A stretch of 64,000 nt of DNA from Clostridium sp. (GCA_018377235.1 JAGZZT010000011.1:8640-72639); one strand, 5' to 3'; positions 26,473-35,567 are shown, numbered from the stretch's first letter. Translations and numbers: made by a program. The notes: generated by a model from the letters alone, not told the origin.

Positions 26473-28473
26473 ATGGCAAAGACAGGAAGCTTATCTATTA
26501 ACAGCGAGAATATTTTCCCAATTATCAAAAAATGGCTCTATTCTGATCACGATATTTTTTACAGAGAGCTGATTTCCAACGGCTGCGACGCTATCACGAA
26601 GTTAAAGAAGCTGGAAATGATGGGCGAGTGGGAGAAGCCGGAGGATTTGGAGTTTCAGATTCAGGTGACGGTCAACCCGGAGGATAAGACCATTATCATC
26701 GAGGATAACGGTATGGGTATGACTGAGGAGGAGATGGACGAGTATATTAACCAGATCGCCTTCTCTGGCGCCCAGGATTTCCTGAATAAGTATAAGGATA
26801 AGGCCAATGAAGACCAGATTATCGGGCATTTCGGACTGGGCTTCTACTCTGCCTTCATGGTAGCTGACAAGGTAACCATCGACTCCCTTTCCTACAAAGC
26901 AGACGCAAAGCCAGTTCACTGGGAATCAGAGGGCGGCACAGAGTTCGACATGAAGGACGGAGACAAGGAGACGGTCGGAACAAGGATTACGCTCTACTTA
27001 AACGAGGACAGCACAGAGTTTGCCAACGAATACAGAGCCAGAGAGGTCATTGAAAAATACTGCTCCTTTATGCCGGTTCCGATTTTCCTGAACAATGCAA
27101 AGGCAGAGCCGGAATATGAAACTATTGAAAAAGATGAATTAAACGAAAAAGATACGATTGTTGAAACAATCGTGGAAGAAGCTAAAACAGAGGAAAAAGA
27201 GAACGAGGACGGAACCAAGGAGACGGTGGAGGTTTCCCCGGCCAAGGAGAAATACAAAATTTTAAAACGCCCGGTTTCTTTAAGCGATGTGAACCCTCTG
27301 TGGAACAAGCACCCCAACGAGTGTACAGAGGAGGAGTACAAGGCCTTCTACCGCAAGGTATTTATGGACTTTAAGGAGCCGTTATTCTGGATCCACTTAA
27401 ATATGGATTATCCGTTCAACTTAAAGGGAATCCTGTACTTCCCGAAGATCAACATGGAGTATGAGAGCATTGAGGGAACCATCAAGCTTTACAATAACCA
27501 GGTATTTATTGCCGACAATATTAAAGAAGTCATTCCGGAGTTCCTGATGCTCTTAAAGGGAGTGATCGACTGTCCGGATCTGCCTTTAAACGTATCCAGA
27601 AGCGCTCTTCAGAACGACGGCTTTGTGAAGAAGATTTCCGATTACATTACAAAGAAGGTAGCGGATAAGCTGTCCGGCATGTGCAAGACAGACAGAGAGA
27701 ACTACGAGAAATACTGGGACGATATCAGCCCATTCATTAAGTTCGGATGCCTGAGAGACGAGAAGTTCGCCGAGAAGATGGACGAGTATATTATTTTCAA
27801 GGATCTGGACGGAAAGTACCTGACCCTGAAGGACTATCTGGAGGCAGCTAAGGACAAGCATGAGAACAAGGTCTTCTATGTGACGGACGAAAAGGAACAG
27901 AGCCAGTACATTAACATGTTCCGGGAGGAAAAGTTAAACGCAGTGATCCTGACTCACAACATTGACAACCCGTTTATCACTCATGAAGAGCAGAAGCATG
28001 AAAATGTGAAGTTCCTGAGAATCGATGCGGATGTCAACGAGATCTTCAAAGAGGAAGTGAAGGAGGAGGATAAGGAAACTCTGGAAAATCAGACGAAAGC
28101 TCTGACAGACACTTTCCGCAAAGCTCTCGGAAACGATAAGCTGGAGGTAAAGGTTGAAAAGCTGAAGAATGAGTCTGTCTCTTCCATGATTACAGTAGCC
28201 GAGGAAACACGCCGTATGCAGGAAATGATGAAGATGTACAACATGTACGGCATGGATCCGTCCATGTTCGGCGGCACAGGAGAGGTTCTCGTATTAAACG
28301 CCAATAACAGCCTGGTAAAATATGTGATGGAGCACACAGATGGGGAAAAGACTCCTGTTATCTGCGAGCAGCTCTACGACCTGGCTCTGTTAAGCCACGG
28401 AACCTTAAGCCCGGAGAGAATGACGAAATTTATCGCCAGAAGCAACCAGATCATGGCAGAACTGGCAGAGTAA
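26473..28473 (+). CDS. htpG: Molecular chaperone HtpG (Hsp90)
   Basis: A 666-residue Hsp90 homologue. The N-terminal GHKL ATPase motifs are intact: ELISNGCDAITK near residue 35, DNGMGM near 78, and GHFGLGFYSAFMVADK near 115-130. An acidic charged segment around residues 225-260 (Glu/Lys-rich) resembles a linker, longer than in many bacterial HtpG proteins. The middle and dimerisation domains follow. HtpG is a cytoplasmic ATP-dependent chaperone. CIRCE control points to HrcA regulation, unlike Bacillus subtilis where htpG belongs to another class. AAAAGGAG precedes the ATG. Confidence 0.97.
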   Translation: MAKTGSLSINSENIFPIIKKWLYSDHDIFYRELISNGCDAITKLKKLEMMGEWEKPEDLEFQIQVTVNPEDKTIIIEDNGMGMTEEEMDEYINQIAFSGAQDFLNKYKDKANEDQIIGHFGLGFYSAFMVADKVTIDSLSYKADAKPVHWESEGGTEFDMKDGDKETVGTRITLYLNEDSTEFANEYRAREVIEKYCSFMPVPIFLNNAKAEPEYETIEKDELNEKDTIVETIVEEAKTEEKENEDGTKETVEVSPAKEKYKILKRPVSLSDVNPLWNKHPNECTEEEYKAFYRKVFMDFKEPLFWIHLNMDYPFNLKGILYFPKINMEYESIEGTIKLYNNQVFIADNIKEVIPEFLMLLKGVIDCPDLPLNVSRSALQNDGFVKKISDYITKKVADKLSGMCKTDRENYEKYWDDISPFIKFGCLRDEKFAEKMDEYIIFKDLDGKYLTLKDYLEAAKDKHENKVFYVTDEKEQSQYINMFREEKLNAVILTHNIDNPFITHEEQKHENVKFLRIDADVNEIFKEEVKEEDKETLENQTKALTDTFRKALGNDKLEVKVEKLKNESVSSMITVAEETRRMQEMMKMYNMYGMDPSMFGGTGEVLVLNANNSLVKYVMEHTDGEKTPVICEQLYDLALLSHGTLSPERMTKFIARSNQIMAELAE

Positions 28474-28523
28474 AAATTGAATAATGGAAAGGATATTTGA
28501 CAGAAATCCTTTCCTCCAATTAG

Positions 28524-28558
28524 GCGGTATAGTCCTGTTCAGGGCTGTACCGCTTTTT
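28524..28558 (+). terminator. htpG terminator
   Basis: GCGGTA (28524-28529) pairs with TACCGC (28548-28553); inner AGTCCT/AGGGCT stem; TTTTT follows. A smaller hairpin GGAAAGGAT/ATCCTTTCC (28486-28514) lies just upstream. Confidence 0.85.
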
Positions 28559-28632
28559 GCGTGGTGCAGGAAATTGCGGCAATATCTTCATTTGTTGCAG
28601 TATTTTTTATTCATCTCGATTTTCTTTACCAA

Positions 28633-28684
28633 TGAACATATTTCTGACTTTTGTGTTATACTGTGTATGGTTTAAGTGCTTAAA
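28633..28684 (+). promoter_or_regulatory. Promoter and candidate ArsR-type operator
   Basis: TGAACA (28633-28638), 18-base spacer, TATACT (28657-28662). The palindrome TTTAAG-TG-CTTAAA (28671-28684) lies right over the start site. This fits autoregulation by the ArsR-family gene that follows. Confidence 0.6.
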
Positions 28685-28700
28685 CGAAAGGCAGGCTGAT

Positions 28701-29054
28701 ATGGAATTAAATAAAGAAATTTCCGTTTTAGCAGAGAACTTTTCTGCTTCGGCGAAGATCCTGACAGCAATCGGGGATGAAACAAGACAGCATCTTATCC
28801 TGGAAATGATGAAGATGGGAAGCTGCACAGGCGTCCGGGTAGGCGATATTACAGAAAAAACGAATCTCTCACGTCCTGCTGTTTCTCATCATCTGCAGAT
28901 TATGAAGGACGCTGGAATTATGAAAGTACGCAAAGAGGGAACCAAAAATTATTATTACTTTGATCCTGAAATGGATTCGTTTGAACAGCTGATTTCTACT
29001 TTGCAGCTTGCTATGAAAATTTCAAAAGAACTGCCGGATAGAAGCGGTGAATAA
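28701..29054 (+). CDS. ArsR-family transcriptional regulator
   Basis: A 117-residue winged helix-turn-helix protein; the start at 28701 (MELNKEISVLAENFSASAKI) excludes an upstream extension that crosses the operator. The HTH is clear: VGDITEKTNLSRPAVSHHLQ, then MKDAGIMKVRKEG and a beta-wing KNYYYFD. No cysteine pair typical of the metal-sensing ArsR site is present in the recognition helix, so the inducer is probably not arsenite. It is 27 bases ahead of a nitroreductase gene, suggesting a regulator controlling that enzyme in response to an oxidant or electrophile. Confidence 0.9.
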   Translation: MELNKEISVLAENFSASAKILTAIGDETRQHLILEMMKMGSCTGVRVGDITEKTNLSRPAVSHHLQIMKDAGIMKVRKEGTKNYYYFDPEMDSFEQLISTLQLAMKISKELPDRSGE

Positions 29055-29081
29055 AGAAAGGAAACAGGAGGTAAATACAGC

Positions 29082-29735
29082 ATGGAATGGCTGGAACTCA
29101 TGAAACAGCGGCACAGCGTCCGCCAATATAAAGATATGGCAATCAATTCGGCACAGAGGACAGAACTGAATCGTCTGATTGAAGAAATCAACGGAGAAAC
29201 AGGACTGCATATTCAGGCTTTTTATGATGAACCCCAGTGCTTTGACTCTATGATGGCCCATTATGGCAAATTTTCAGGAGTAAAAAATTATATTGCTCTG
29301 GTTGGCAAAAAATCTCCGAAACTTGATGAAACATTGGGATACTATGGAGAAAAAATCGTTTTGAAAATACAGGAGCTTGGACTTAATAGCTGCTGGGTGG
29401 CAATGACTCATGGAAAAAGCAGGGCAGATGTTCCCAAAGGAGAAAAACAGGTATGTCTGATTGCGTTTGGCTGGGGAAAAACGCAGGGCGTATCCCATAA
29501 AAGCAGGCCTCTTCAGACTGTCTGCAGCTGTGGAGCAGACGTGCCTGCATGGTTTTCCAATGGAATGGAAGCAGCGCTTCTTGCGCCGACTGCAATGAAT
29601 CAGCAGAAATTTTTCTTTGAATTATGTTCAGACGGCAAAGTGAATGCGGCTTGCGGCAGGGGATTTTACACAAAATTGGATTTGGGAATTGTAAAATATC
29701 ATTTTGAGGCAGGATCCGGCAGAAAATTAGAATGA
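29082..29735 (+). CDS. Nitroreductase-family protein
   Basis: A 217-residue FMN-type nitroreductase. The N-terminus MKQRHSVRQYKDM contains the Arg-Ser-x-Arg-type flavin phosphate contact. The middle shows GYYGEKIVLKIQELGLNSCWVAMTHGK, a variant of the dimer-interface region, and the end carries ALLAPTAMNQQKFFFE, a family flavin-binding motif. Such enzymes use NAD(P)H to reduce nitro compounds, quinones or other electron acceptors. Cotranscription with ArsR implies induced expression. Substrate unknown. Confidence 0.85.
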   Translation: MEWLELMKQRHSVRQYKDMAINSAQRTELNRLIEEINGETGLHIQAFYDEPQCFDSMMAHYGKFSGVKNYIALVGKKSPKLDETLGYYGEKIVLKIQELGLNSCWVAMTHGKSRADVPKGEKQVCLIAFGWGKTQGVSHKSRPLQTVCSCGADVPAWFSNGMEAALLAPTAMNQQKFFFELCSDGKVNAACGRGFYTKLDLGIVKYHFEAGSGRKLE

Positions 29736-29801
29736 CAGGTTCGCAGAACCACAGTTTAGCAGAAAACAAAAGCCGCTCTTTTGGCGGCGGCATGTAATTC
29801 A

Positions 29802-29845
29802 GGATATGGAAGTATCAGAGAGGTACAGCCATATCCTTTTTATTT
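29802..29845 (+). terminator. Terminator after the nitroreductase gene
   Basis: GGATATGG (29802-29809) pairs with CCATATCC (29829-29836), then TTTTTATTT. It overlaps the 3' end of the convergent XRE gene. Confidence 0.75.
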
Positions 29846-30100
29846 ATCCAGTTCATTGCTTTTCTGAGCACGCTCCCGGTATCCCTCGTCTCCAGGCTGA
29901 TCTGGTACAAAGGTAGCGATATCAGAGATATCATCGCATCCCAGGATATTGCACAGCATATTCAGAGTGCTGGTGTATACAATCTGATTGTGTTTCAGCC
30001 GGTATATCTGGGCACGGCTGATATTATAATATTTATATAAATGGTTCTGGGATATACCTTTTTCTTTCATGGCAGTCCACAGTTTATCATAGACAATCAT
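29840..30100 (-). CDS. Small XRE/Cro-CI-type transcriptional regulator
   Basis: An 86-residue single-domain HTH protein. The start at 30100 (MIVYDKLWTAMKEKGISQNH) is favoured over 30124 because GGGGA lies eight bases before it. The helix-turn-helix runs from KGISQNHLYKYYNISRAQIY to about residue 45, of the short type found in many mobile elements (HTH_26-like), with an acidic tail. It faces away from a DUF5348 gene across a region carrying a 9-base inverted repeat at 30182. Target unknown. Confidence 0.8.
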   Translation of the reverse strand: MIVYDKLWTAMKEKGISQNHLYKYYNISRAQIYRLKHNQIVYTSTLNMLCNILGCDDISDIATFVPDQPGDEGYRERAQKSNELDK

Positions 30101-30181
30101 AACATCAGTCCCCGCATGTTTCATACAAAATAATCATGTGCTTGCAATAATGATATTATCTCATTAAGATATAGGTAAAAT

Positions 30182-30203
30182 AAGTTTCCGGGTTCGGAAA
30201 CTT
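30182..30203. promoter_or_regulatory. Inverted repeat, candidate operator between XRE and DUF5348 genes
   Basis: AAGTTTCCG-ggtt-CGGAAACTT, perfect 9-base arms. It lies about 20 bases upstream of the DUF5348 start, where a repressor or an RNA hairpin could act. Confidence 0.5.
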
Positions 30204-30222
30204 CAGGAAGGGAGAGAAGAAG

Positions 30223-30651
30223 TTGGAAGAGCTGGAAATGCGTAACGGACTGGAGCCGGTAAAAAGGGCTTTAAAAGAATTCCAGAAAACTTATGGGGAA
30301 GAGCTCTGGAATACAATTTTTCACAGGGGAGAGGATCCGGAGGACTACCTGCGGGCAGAGGTGCTCTGTGAACTGGCAGAGGCCATAGAACGGATCCAGA
30401 AGCTGGCTGATTATCTGAATGGGGCGATTATTGCAGAGGGAGTGCTGAGCCGCAGAAATGACGGCGGCCTGTCCATCGGGGACAGAGAACTCATTCCTGG
30501 ACAGGAGGTGGAGGTCTTTCTGTATGATCCTGTATTTGAGGCGTTCATATGGACCAGAGCGTCTGTGAGTATGGAGCAGCACCAGAGGCTGATTGGACTG
30601 GAATGCAGTGTGAAGCAGGAGGGACTGAGAGCGAGGATTCGGGAAATGTGA
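30223..30651 (+). CDS. DUF5348-like protein, function unknown
   Basis: A 142-residue soluble protein starting at a TTG (30223) behind GGGAGAG; an ATG at 30238 is a weaker alternative. Residues about 70-142 resemble DUF5348: GVLSRRNDGGLSIGDREL, PGQEVEVFLYD, then LIGLECSVKQEGLRARI. The first 70 residues are helical and contain a region rich in Glu and Leu (LRAEVLCELAEAIERIQKLA). DUF5348 is seen often on integrative elements in Firmicutes; together with the adjacent small XRE gene this could be a leftover of such an element, though no integrase remains. Confidence 0.6.
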   Translation: MEELEMRNGLEPVKRALKEFQKTYGEELWNTIFHRGEDPEDYLRAEVLCELAEAIERIQKLADYLNGAIIAEGVLSRRNDGGLSIGDRELIPGQEVEVFLYDPVFEAFIWTRASVSMEQHQRLIGLECSVKQEGLRARIREM

Positions 30652-30658
30652 TCCATTC

Positions 30659-30687
30659 TTGACTTTAAAGCACATCGTTATTATAAT
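30659..30687 (+). promoter_or_regulatory. degV promoter
   Basis: TTGACT (30659-30664), 17-base spacer, TATAAT (30682-30687). Confidence 0.75.
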
Positions 30688-30785
30688 AAATAGTAATGAA
30701 AACCAGATGACGCGGAGGGCCTTTCAGAACAGCAGAAAATGGTTCCCAAAACATCGGAAGAAAAGCAAACGTGGGAGGAACACCT

Positions 30786-31628
30786 ATGACCTATAAAATT
30801 CTCGGAGACAGCTGCATGGATCTCACAAAGGAGCTAAAGCAAGATCCGCATTTTCATATGGTTCCACTGACTATTCAAGTGGATCACATACACATCAGAG
30901 ATGACGAAACTTTTGACCAGAAGCGTTTTCTGGAACTGGTAAAAGAGGCTAAGGACTGTCCGAAGACTGCCTGTCCGTCTCCGGAGGACTTTAAGGAGCA
31001 GTTTGACTGTGATGCAGAGTGGATTTTTGTTGTCACGCTGTCTAACCATCTGAGCGGCTGCTATAATTCTGCCTGCCTGGCCAAAAGCCTTTATGAGGAA
31101 GAACATGGCGCAGATGCGAAAAAAATTGCTGTCATTGATTCCCTGTCTGCATCTGCTGGAGAGCTGAATGTGGCGCTCTGCATCAGAGATCTTTGTGAAC
31201 AGGGAATGGAATTTGAAGAGATTGTAAAGCGGGCAGAGGAATACCGGGATCAGATGGGAACCTATTTTGTGCTGGAAACTCTTGATACTCTGAGAAAGAA
31301 TGGACGTTTGACAGGGCTTCAGGCATTTTTTGCTACAGCTCTGAATATTAAGCCTGTGATGGCTGGAGATAAGGGTGTAATTGTGAAGCTGGAGCAGGCC
31401 AGAGGCATGAATAAGGCTCTCAGCCGGATGACGGAGATTGCCCTGAAACAGGCTGGGGAGACCAGGGACAGACGCCTGATTATCGCCCACTGCAATAATA
31501 GAGAGAGGGCAGAGTATGTTAAGAACCTGATTTGCAGCAAGGCGCAGTTTAAGGATGTAGTCATTACAGATACAGCAGGGGTAGCCACTGTTTATGCCAA
31601 TGACGGAGGAATCATACTTACCCTGTAA
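30786..31628 (+). CDS. DegV-family fatty acid-binding protein
   Basis: A 280-residue DegV protein. The start at 30786 (MTYKILGDSCMDLTKEL) follows GGAGG at 30774; an in-frame GTG at 30771 overlaps that site and is rejected. Family features: GDSCMDLT at the start, TACPSPEDFKE near 62, TLSNHLSGCYNSA near 83, and DSLSASAGEL near 118. DegV/FakB proteins hold a fatty acid for phosphorylation by FakA. No FakA homologue is in view, so membership in a working kinase pair is inferred from the family. Confidence 0.9.
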   Translation: MTYKILGDSCMDLTKELKQDPHFHMVPLTIQVDHIHIRDDETFDQKRFLELVKEAKDCPKTACPSPEDFKEQFDCDAEWIFVVTLSNHLSGCYNSACLAKSLYEEEHGADAKKIAVIDSLSASAGELNVALCIRDLCEQGMEFEEIVKRAEEYRDQMGTYFVLETLDTLRKNGRLTGLQAFFATALNIKPVMAGDKGVIVKLEQARGMNKALSRMTEIALKQAGETRDRRLIIAHCNNRERAEYVKNLICSKAQFKDVVITDTAGVATVYANDGGIILTL

Positions 31629-31677
31629 GAAGCAGAAGATAGAATGAAATCAGAATCAGAAAGGAAACAGAGAACAG

Positions 31678-32901
31678 ATGGGACGAGGAAAAGGAAGCAG
31701 GAGAAGGAACCCCGGCAATGCAGGAGGGCCGTACCGGCTTTTGTTTTCTGCCATCTGCCTTCTGTTTCTTTTTTTTGCTCTGTATGCAGGAAAACAGCTT
31801 CTTGGCAGAGAAGAGGGGACAGGAGCGAAACAGAAGGAGGCAGAAACTGCCTTAAAGCAGGAACCTGAAACAAATCAGAAAACTCCGGAAAAGCCGATTC
31901 TTCGGATTGACACAGAGGAAGAAGGAAAAACAGAGGAAAATGAGCTGGCAGAGCAGGCGGATTCAGTTTCTCTTCTTTTTGCCGGGGATATTTATCTGTC
32001 AGATCATGTGCTGAACGCTTATGACAGGGGCGGCGGAATCGGAGGCGTTCTGGACGAGGGATTCTGCCAGGTGATAGAGCAGGCAGATATTTTCATGGCT
32101 AATCAGGAATTTCCATTCAGCAGCAGGGGAACCCCAGAGACGGACAAGCAGTTTACTTTTCGTCTGCCGGAGGAGAAGGTCTCTATTCTGCAGGAGATAG
32201 GGCCTGACATTGTGGCCCTGGCCAATAATCATGCTCTGGATTATGGGGCAGAGGCTCTTGCCGACACGATCCGCGTACTGGATGAGGCTGGAATCCTTCA
32301 TGCGGGGGCTGGAGAAAACTTAGATGAGGCCAAGGCGCTTAAGACTATAGAGGTGGGAGGCAGAACATTCGGCTTTCTGGCGGCTTCCAGAGTATTTCCT
32401 AAGGGATACTGGGCCGCAGGGCCTGATCACCCTGGAATGCTTACTGCTTATGATTCTGCCGTACTTCTGGAAGAAATTCAAAGAGCGAAGGAGTCCTGCG
32501 ATTTTCTGACTGTCTATGTTCACTGGGGCATTGAGAGAAACACAAAGCCGGAGAGCTACCAAAGAACTTTGGGGCAGCAGTATATTGACGCAGGAGCGGA
32601 TCTGGTAATAGGAAGCCATCCCCACGTGCTTCAGGGAATTGAATACTACAAGGGAAAACCTATTGTATACAGCCTGGGAAATTTTGTCTTTGGAAGCAGT
32701 ATCCCCAAAACCATGCTTCTTCAGGTGGACGTGCCGCAGGAGGGAGAACCGTCCCTTATCCTCATTCCGGGAACCTCTTCAGCCGGATATACAAGAATGC
32801 TGACAGAGGAGTCGGAAAAAGAGGCGTTTTACCGCTGCATGGAGGAGCTGTCCTTTGGGATCTCCGTAGATGAAACAGGCAGGATCAGGCCGAAGGATTA
32901 G
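31678..32901 (+). CDS. CapA-family protein (PGA_cap metallophosphatase-like)
   Basis: A 407-residue protein with one N-terminal membrane anchor (about residues 21-40) and an extracellular CapA domain from about residue 98. Landmarks: LLFAGDIYLSDH, DIFMANQEFPFS, VALANNHALDYG, YVHWGIE, and VIGSHPHVLQG. CapA is part of poly-gamma-glutamate capsule systems, but stand-alone CapA-like proteins are common and seem to act on the cell surface. No capB or capC is adjacent, so a capsule role is not supported by context. Confidence 0.88.
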   Translation: MGRGKGSRRRNPGNAGGPYRLLFSAICLLFLFFALYAGKQLLGREEGTGAKQKEAETALKQEPETNQKTPEKPILRIDTEEEGKTEENELAEQADSVSLLFAGDIYLSDHVLNAYDRGGGIGGVLDEGFCQVIEQADIFMANQEFPFSSRGTPETDKQFTFRLPEEKVSILQEIGPDIVALANNHALDYGAEALADTIRVLDEAGILHAGAGENLDEAKALKTIEVGGRTFGFLAASRVFPKGYWAAGPDHPGMLTAYDSAVLLEEIQRAKESCDFLTVYVHWGIERNTKPESYQRTLGQQYIDAGADLVIGSHPHVLQGIEYYKGKPIVYSLGNFVFGSSIPKTMLLQVDVPQEGEPSLILIPGTSSAGYTRMLTEESEKEAFYRCMEELSFGISVDETGRIRPKD

Positions 32902-33967
32902 ACCATTCTCCCTGAAACGCTCCTGTCTCCCGGAGCGTTTTAGCGATGGAGTTTAGTACAAACCGTTTATTGCCGCTCCACAGGGGTGCTTTCAGAAGGG
33001 ACTTAGGGCCGTCTCCGCTGATGCGGTGAATAATAATATTTTTGGGCAGCAGCCGGATGCAGTCGGCAATGAGAGAGAAATATTCCTCTGGTTCCATCAC
33101 GTGAAATGGTTCTTTTTCATAAAGGCGGCAGAGAGCCGTGCCTTTTAAAACGTGCAGAAGCTGCAGCTTGATTCCGTCAATAGAGGGGGCGGACATCTGT
33201 CCCAGAAAGCGGACAGTTTCAAGCATATCCTCTCTGGTTTCTCCGGGGAGTCCTAAAATTACATGAACAATGACGGTCAGGCCAGCTTCCTTCAGCCTTT
33301 TTAAAGCGTCAAGGAAACAGGGAAGTTCATAGCCTCTTCGAATCAGGCGGGCAGAGTCCTCATGGATAGTCTGAAGCCCCAGCTCTATCCAAATTGGTTT
33401 TTTCTGATTCAGCCTTTTTAAAAGGGCGATCGTTTCCTCTGAGAGACAGTCTGGCCTGGTTCCAATGGAGAGGGCTATAATGTCGGGGTGGGAGACAGCC
33501 TGGGAAAAAAGAGCCTCCAGATAGGGGAGAGGCCCATATGTATTGGTATAGGACTGGAAGTAGGCGATATATTTCCCGTCCTTTATTTTTGCCGAAACAA
33601 GCTTTTTGGCCCGCTCAATCTGTCCATGGACATCCAGAAGGGCAATGCGCTGTTCAATATCATTATCTGAGAGGGCCGGAGACACGCGCTGGAGCGCTGC
33701 AGGCCTGCAGCCTTCTGAAACGCAGGCCGCAGATCCTTCAGCAAAATCACCTGAGCCTCCCTCGCTGCAGAAAATACAGCCGCCTGAACCTAGAACTCCG
33801 TCTCGGTTTGGGCAGGTCATGCCGCCGTCTAATGCCAGTTTGTAAACCTTATGTCCGAAAGTTTCTTTTAAATAATAGTCAAGAGAGTAATAGGGCTTTT
33901 CGCCCCATCTAGTCTGCTGAAGCTGTTTTTCAGTATTTTTCAGTGTTGTTTCCTTTTTACGGTTCAT
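32885..33967 (-). CDS. YhcC-type radical SAM protein (TIGR01212 family)
   Basis: A 360-residue radical SAM enzyme. The family-specific cluster motif is present: LALDGGMTCPNRDGVLGSGG followed directly by CIFC, i.e. a widely spaced first cysteine and a closing CxxC. The start at 33967 follows AAGG at the right distance. Later family motifs include SIGTRPDCL, ELGLQTIHEDSA, and VHVILGLPGETREDML. The reaction of YhcC proteins has not been firmly defined to my knowledge; a tRNA or cofactor modification role is possible. Confidence 0.9.
   Translation of the reverse strand: MNRKKETTLKNTEKQLQQTRWGEKPYYSLDYYLKETFGHKVYKLALDGGMTCPNRDGVLGSGGCIFCSEGGSGDFAEGSAACVSEGCRPAALQRVSPALSDNDIEQRIALLDVHGQIERAKKLVSAKIKDGKYIAYFQSYTNTYGPLPYLEALFSQAVSHPDIIALSIGTRPDCLSEETIALLKRLNQKKPIWIELGLQTIHEDSARLIRRGYELPCFLDALKRLKEAGLTVIVHVILGLPGETREDMLETVRFLGQMSAPSIDGIKLQLLHVLKGTALCRLYEKEPFHVMEPEEYFSLIADCIRLLPKNIIIHRISGDGPKSLLKAPLWSGNKRFVLNSIAKTLRETGAFQGEWSNPSA
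32915..32941 (+). terminator. Terminator of capA, inside the 3' end of the convergent radical SAM gene
   Basis: AAACGCTCC (32915-32923) pairs with GGAGCGTTT (32932-32940) across an eight-base loop. It sits within coding sequence of the opposite-strand gene, whose stop overlaps the capA stop region by 17 bases. Confidence 0.6.
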
Positions 33968-34135
33968 TTCAATCCTTTTTATGCTTATTCCTGTTTTAAT
34001 TATTCCTGCTTATCAAGAGCCATTTTTTATTTTATCACAGCCTGCAGAAATGGGAAAGAGAGGAACAACATCTGCATATTTGCCAGCAGCCAAGTTCAGT
34101 TACGATTTTCGTACATAATTTCCGGGGATATTATA

Positions 34136-34164
34136 TTGAGGATCCACCGTTAAAATGATATACT
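34136..34164 (+). promoter_or_regulatory. galK promoter
   Basis: TTGAGG (34136-34141), 17-base spacer, TATACT (34159-34164). The 282-base gap before galK holds no gene; the predicted leader (about 34171-34249) has only a weak TGCCG/CGGCA hairpin. Confidence 0.7.
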
Positions 34165-34249
34165 TAAATAGAAATAAGGACTGCCGTCTATGTGCGAGGG
34201 AAGGCGGCATGATATGATATAAGTATCAGGGGCGAAGGAGAACCGAATT

Positions 34250-35539
34250 ATGATGATTCAAGAGACATTAAAGAAACTCGATACAGACGAAGCCAAAACA
34301 TTGATGGAGACGCTTTACGGAGCAGCCCAGTCAGAGGAAAATAAGGCCCGCTACCGCCATGTAGCAGAGGGATTTTTAAAGGAATACGGCGATGGAGACA
34401 TACTGTTATTCAGTTCTCCGGGACGGACGGAAATCAGCGGAAACCACACGGATCACAATCATGGAAAAGTTCTGGCGGGAAGCATTAACTTAGACTGTGT
34501 GGGAGCGGCAGCCAAGAATGGCACAGACACCGTCCGTATTTTAAGCGAAACTTTCCATCAGAAATTTATCATCAATTTAAAAGATTTAAAACCCAGCAGG
34601 GATATGGCTGGAACGATTGACCTGACTAAGGGAATTCTTCAGGGCTTTAAGGAGAGAGGGTTTGAAATCGGCGGTTTTGACGCGTTTATCACCAGCAACG
34701 TAATCAGCTCTGCAGGTGTCAGCTCCTCCGCATCCTATGAAATGCTGATCTGCGCCATGTTAAATAAGTTCTTTAACGCCGGAAGAATGAATGTGGTAGA
34801 TTACGCTCATATTGGAAAATATTCAGAGAATAAGTTTTGGAACAAGGCGTCAGGACTGCTGGATCAGATGGCCTGTGCAGTAGGCGGTCTGATTACGATT
34901 GACTTTAAAAAGCCGGAGACTCCGGCTGTGGAGAAAATTGACTTTGACTTCAGCGCGCAGGATCACAGCCTGATCATTGTAAATACAGGCAAGGGACATG
35001 CTGATTTAAGCGCTGATTACTCCTCTGTTCCCCAGGAGATGAAAAAGGTGGCAGAGTTCTTTGGAAAGGAAGTCTGCGCTGACATTGAGGAAAAAGAGGT
35101 AATTGAGAATCTGGCGAAAGTGAGAGCCTATGCAGGAGACCGCTCTGTGATGAGAGCCCTTCATTTCTTTGAGGAGAATAAGAGAGTTGAGGATCAGGTG
35201 GCCGCGCTGAAGGCGAAGGACTTTGATACCTTCCTTCAGAAGATTACCGAGTCGGGAAATTCTTCCTGGAAATGGCTTCAGAACTGCTATACCACAGCTG
35301 ATGTGCAGGAGCAGGGAATCTGTGTAGCGCTGGCTCTGACAGAGATGTTTATTGCAGAGAAAAAGCGGGGAGCCTGCCGTGTACACGGAGGAGGCTTTGC
35401 CGGCGTGATTATGGCTATGCTTCCAAATGAGCTGGTGGACGAATATACAGCGTACATAGAGGCAGCTCTTGGAAAGGGGAATGCTTACCGCATGAGTATC
35501 CGCCCTTACGGAGCAGTCTGCGTAAATGATTTGATGTAG
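34250..35539 (+). CDS. galK: Galactokinase-family GHMP kinase
   Basis: A 429-residue GHMP kinase. The galactokinase signature is readable as SPGRTEISGNHTDHNHG near residue 60, with changes from the standard GRVNLIGEHTDY form. The ATP loop is SNVISSAGVSSSASYEM near residue 152, and the C-terminal motif GACRVHGGGFAGVI is also typical. Galactokinase makes galactose 1-phosphate for the Leloir pathway, but galT and galE are absent from this window. The substrate assignment therefore rests on family membership; a related sugar is possible. Confidence 0.85.
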   Translation: MMIQETLKKLDTDEAKTLMETLYGAAQSEENKARYRHVAEGFLKEYGDGDILLFSSPGRTEISGNHTDHNHGKVLAGSINLDCVGAAAKNGTDTVRILSETFHQKFIINLKDLKPSRDMAGTIDLTKGILQGFKERGFEIGGFDAFITSNVISSAGVSSSASYEMLICAMLNKFFNAGRMNVVDYAHIGKYSENKFWNKASGLLDQMACAVGGLITIDFKKPETPAVEKIDFDFSAQDHSLIIVNTGKGHADLSADYSSVPQEMKKVAEFFGKEVCADIEEKEVIENLAKVRAYAGDRSVMRALHFFEENKRVEDQVAALKAKDFDTFLQKITESGNSSWKWLQNCYTTADVQEQGICVALALTEMFIAEKKRGACRVHGGGFAGVIMAMLPNELVDEYTAYIEAALGKGNAYRMSIRPYGAVCVNDLM

Positions 35540-35567
35540 TGCGAAAGCAGATGTACAATCAGAGCAG

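Noticed and set aside
28484..28675. 63-residue frame between htpG and the ArsR gene
   Set aside because: It covers the htpG terminator and the ArsR promoter, and shows no family match.
30834..31490. 218-residue minus-strand frame inside degV
   Set aside because: Antisense shadow of a clear DegV protein; no upstream ribosome binding site.
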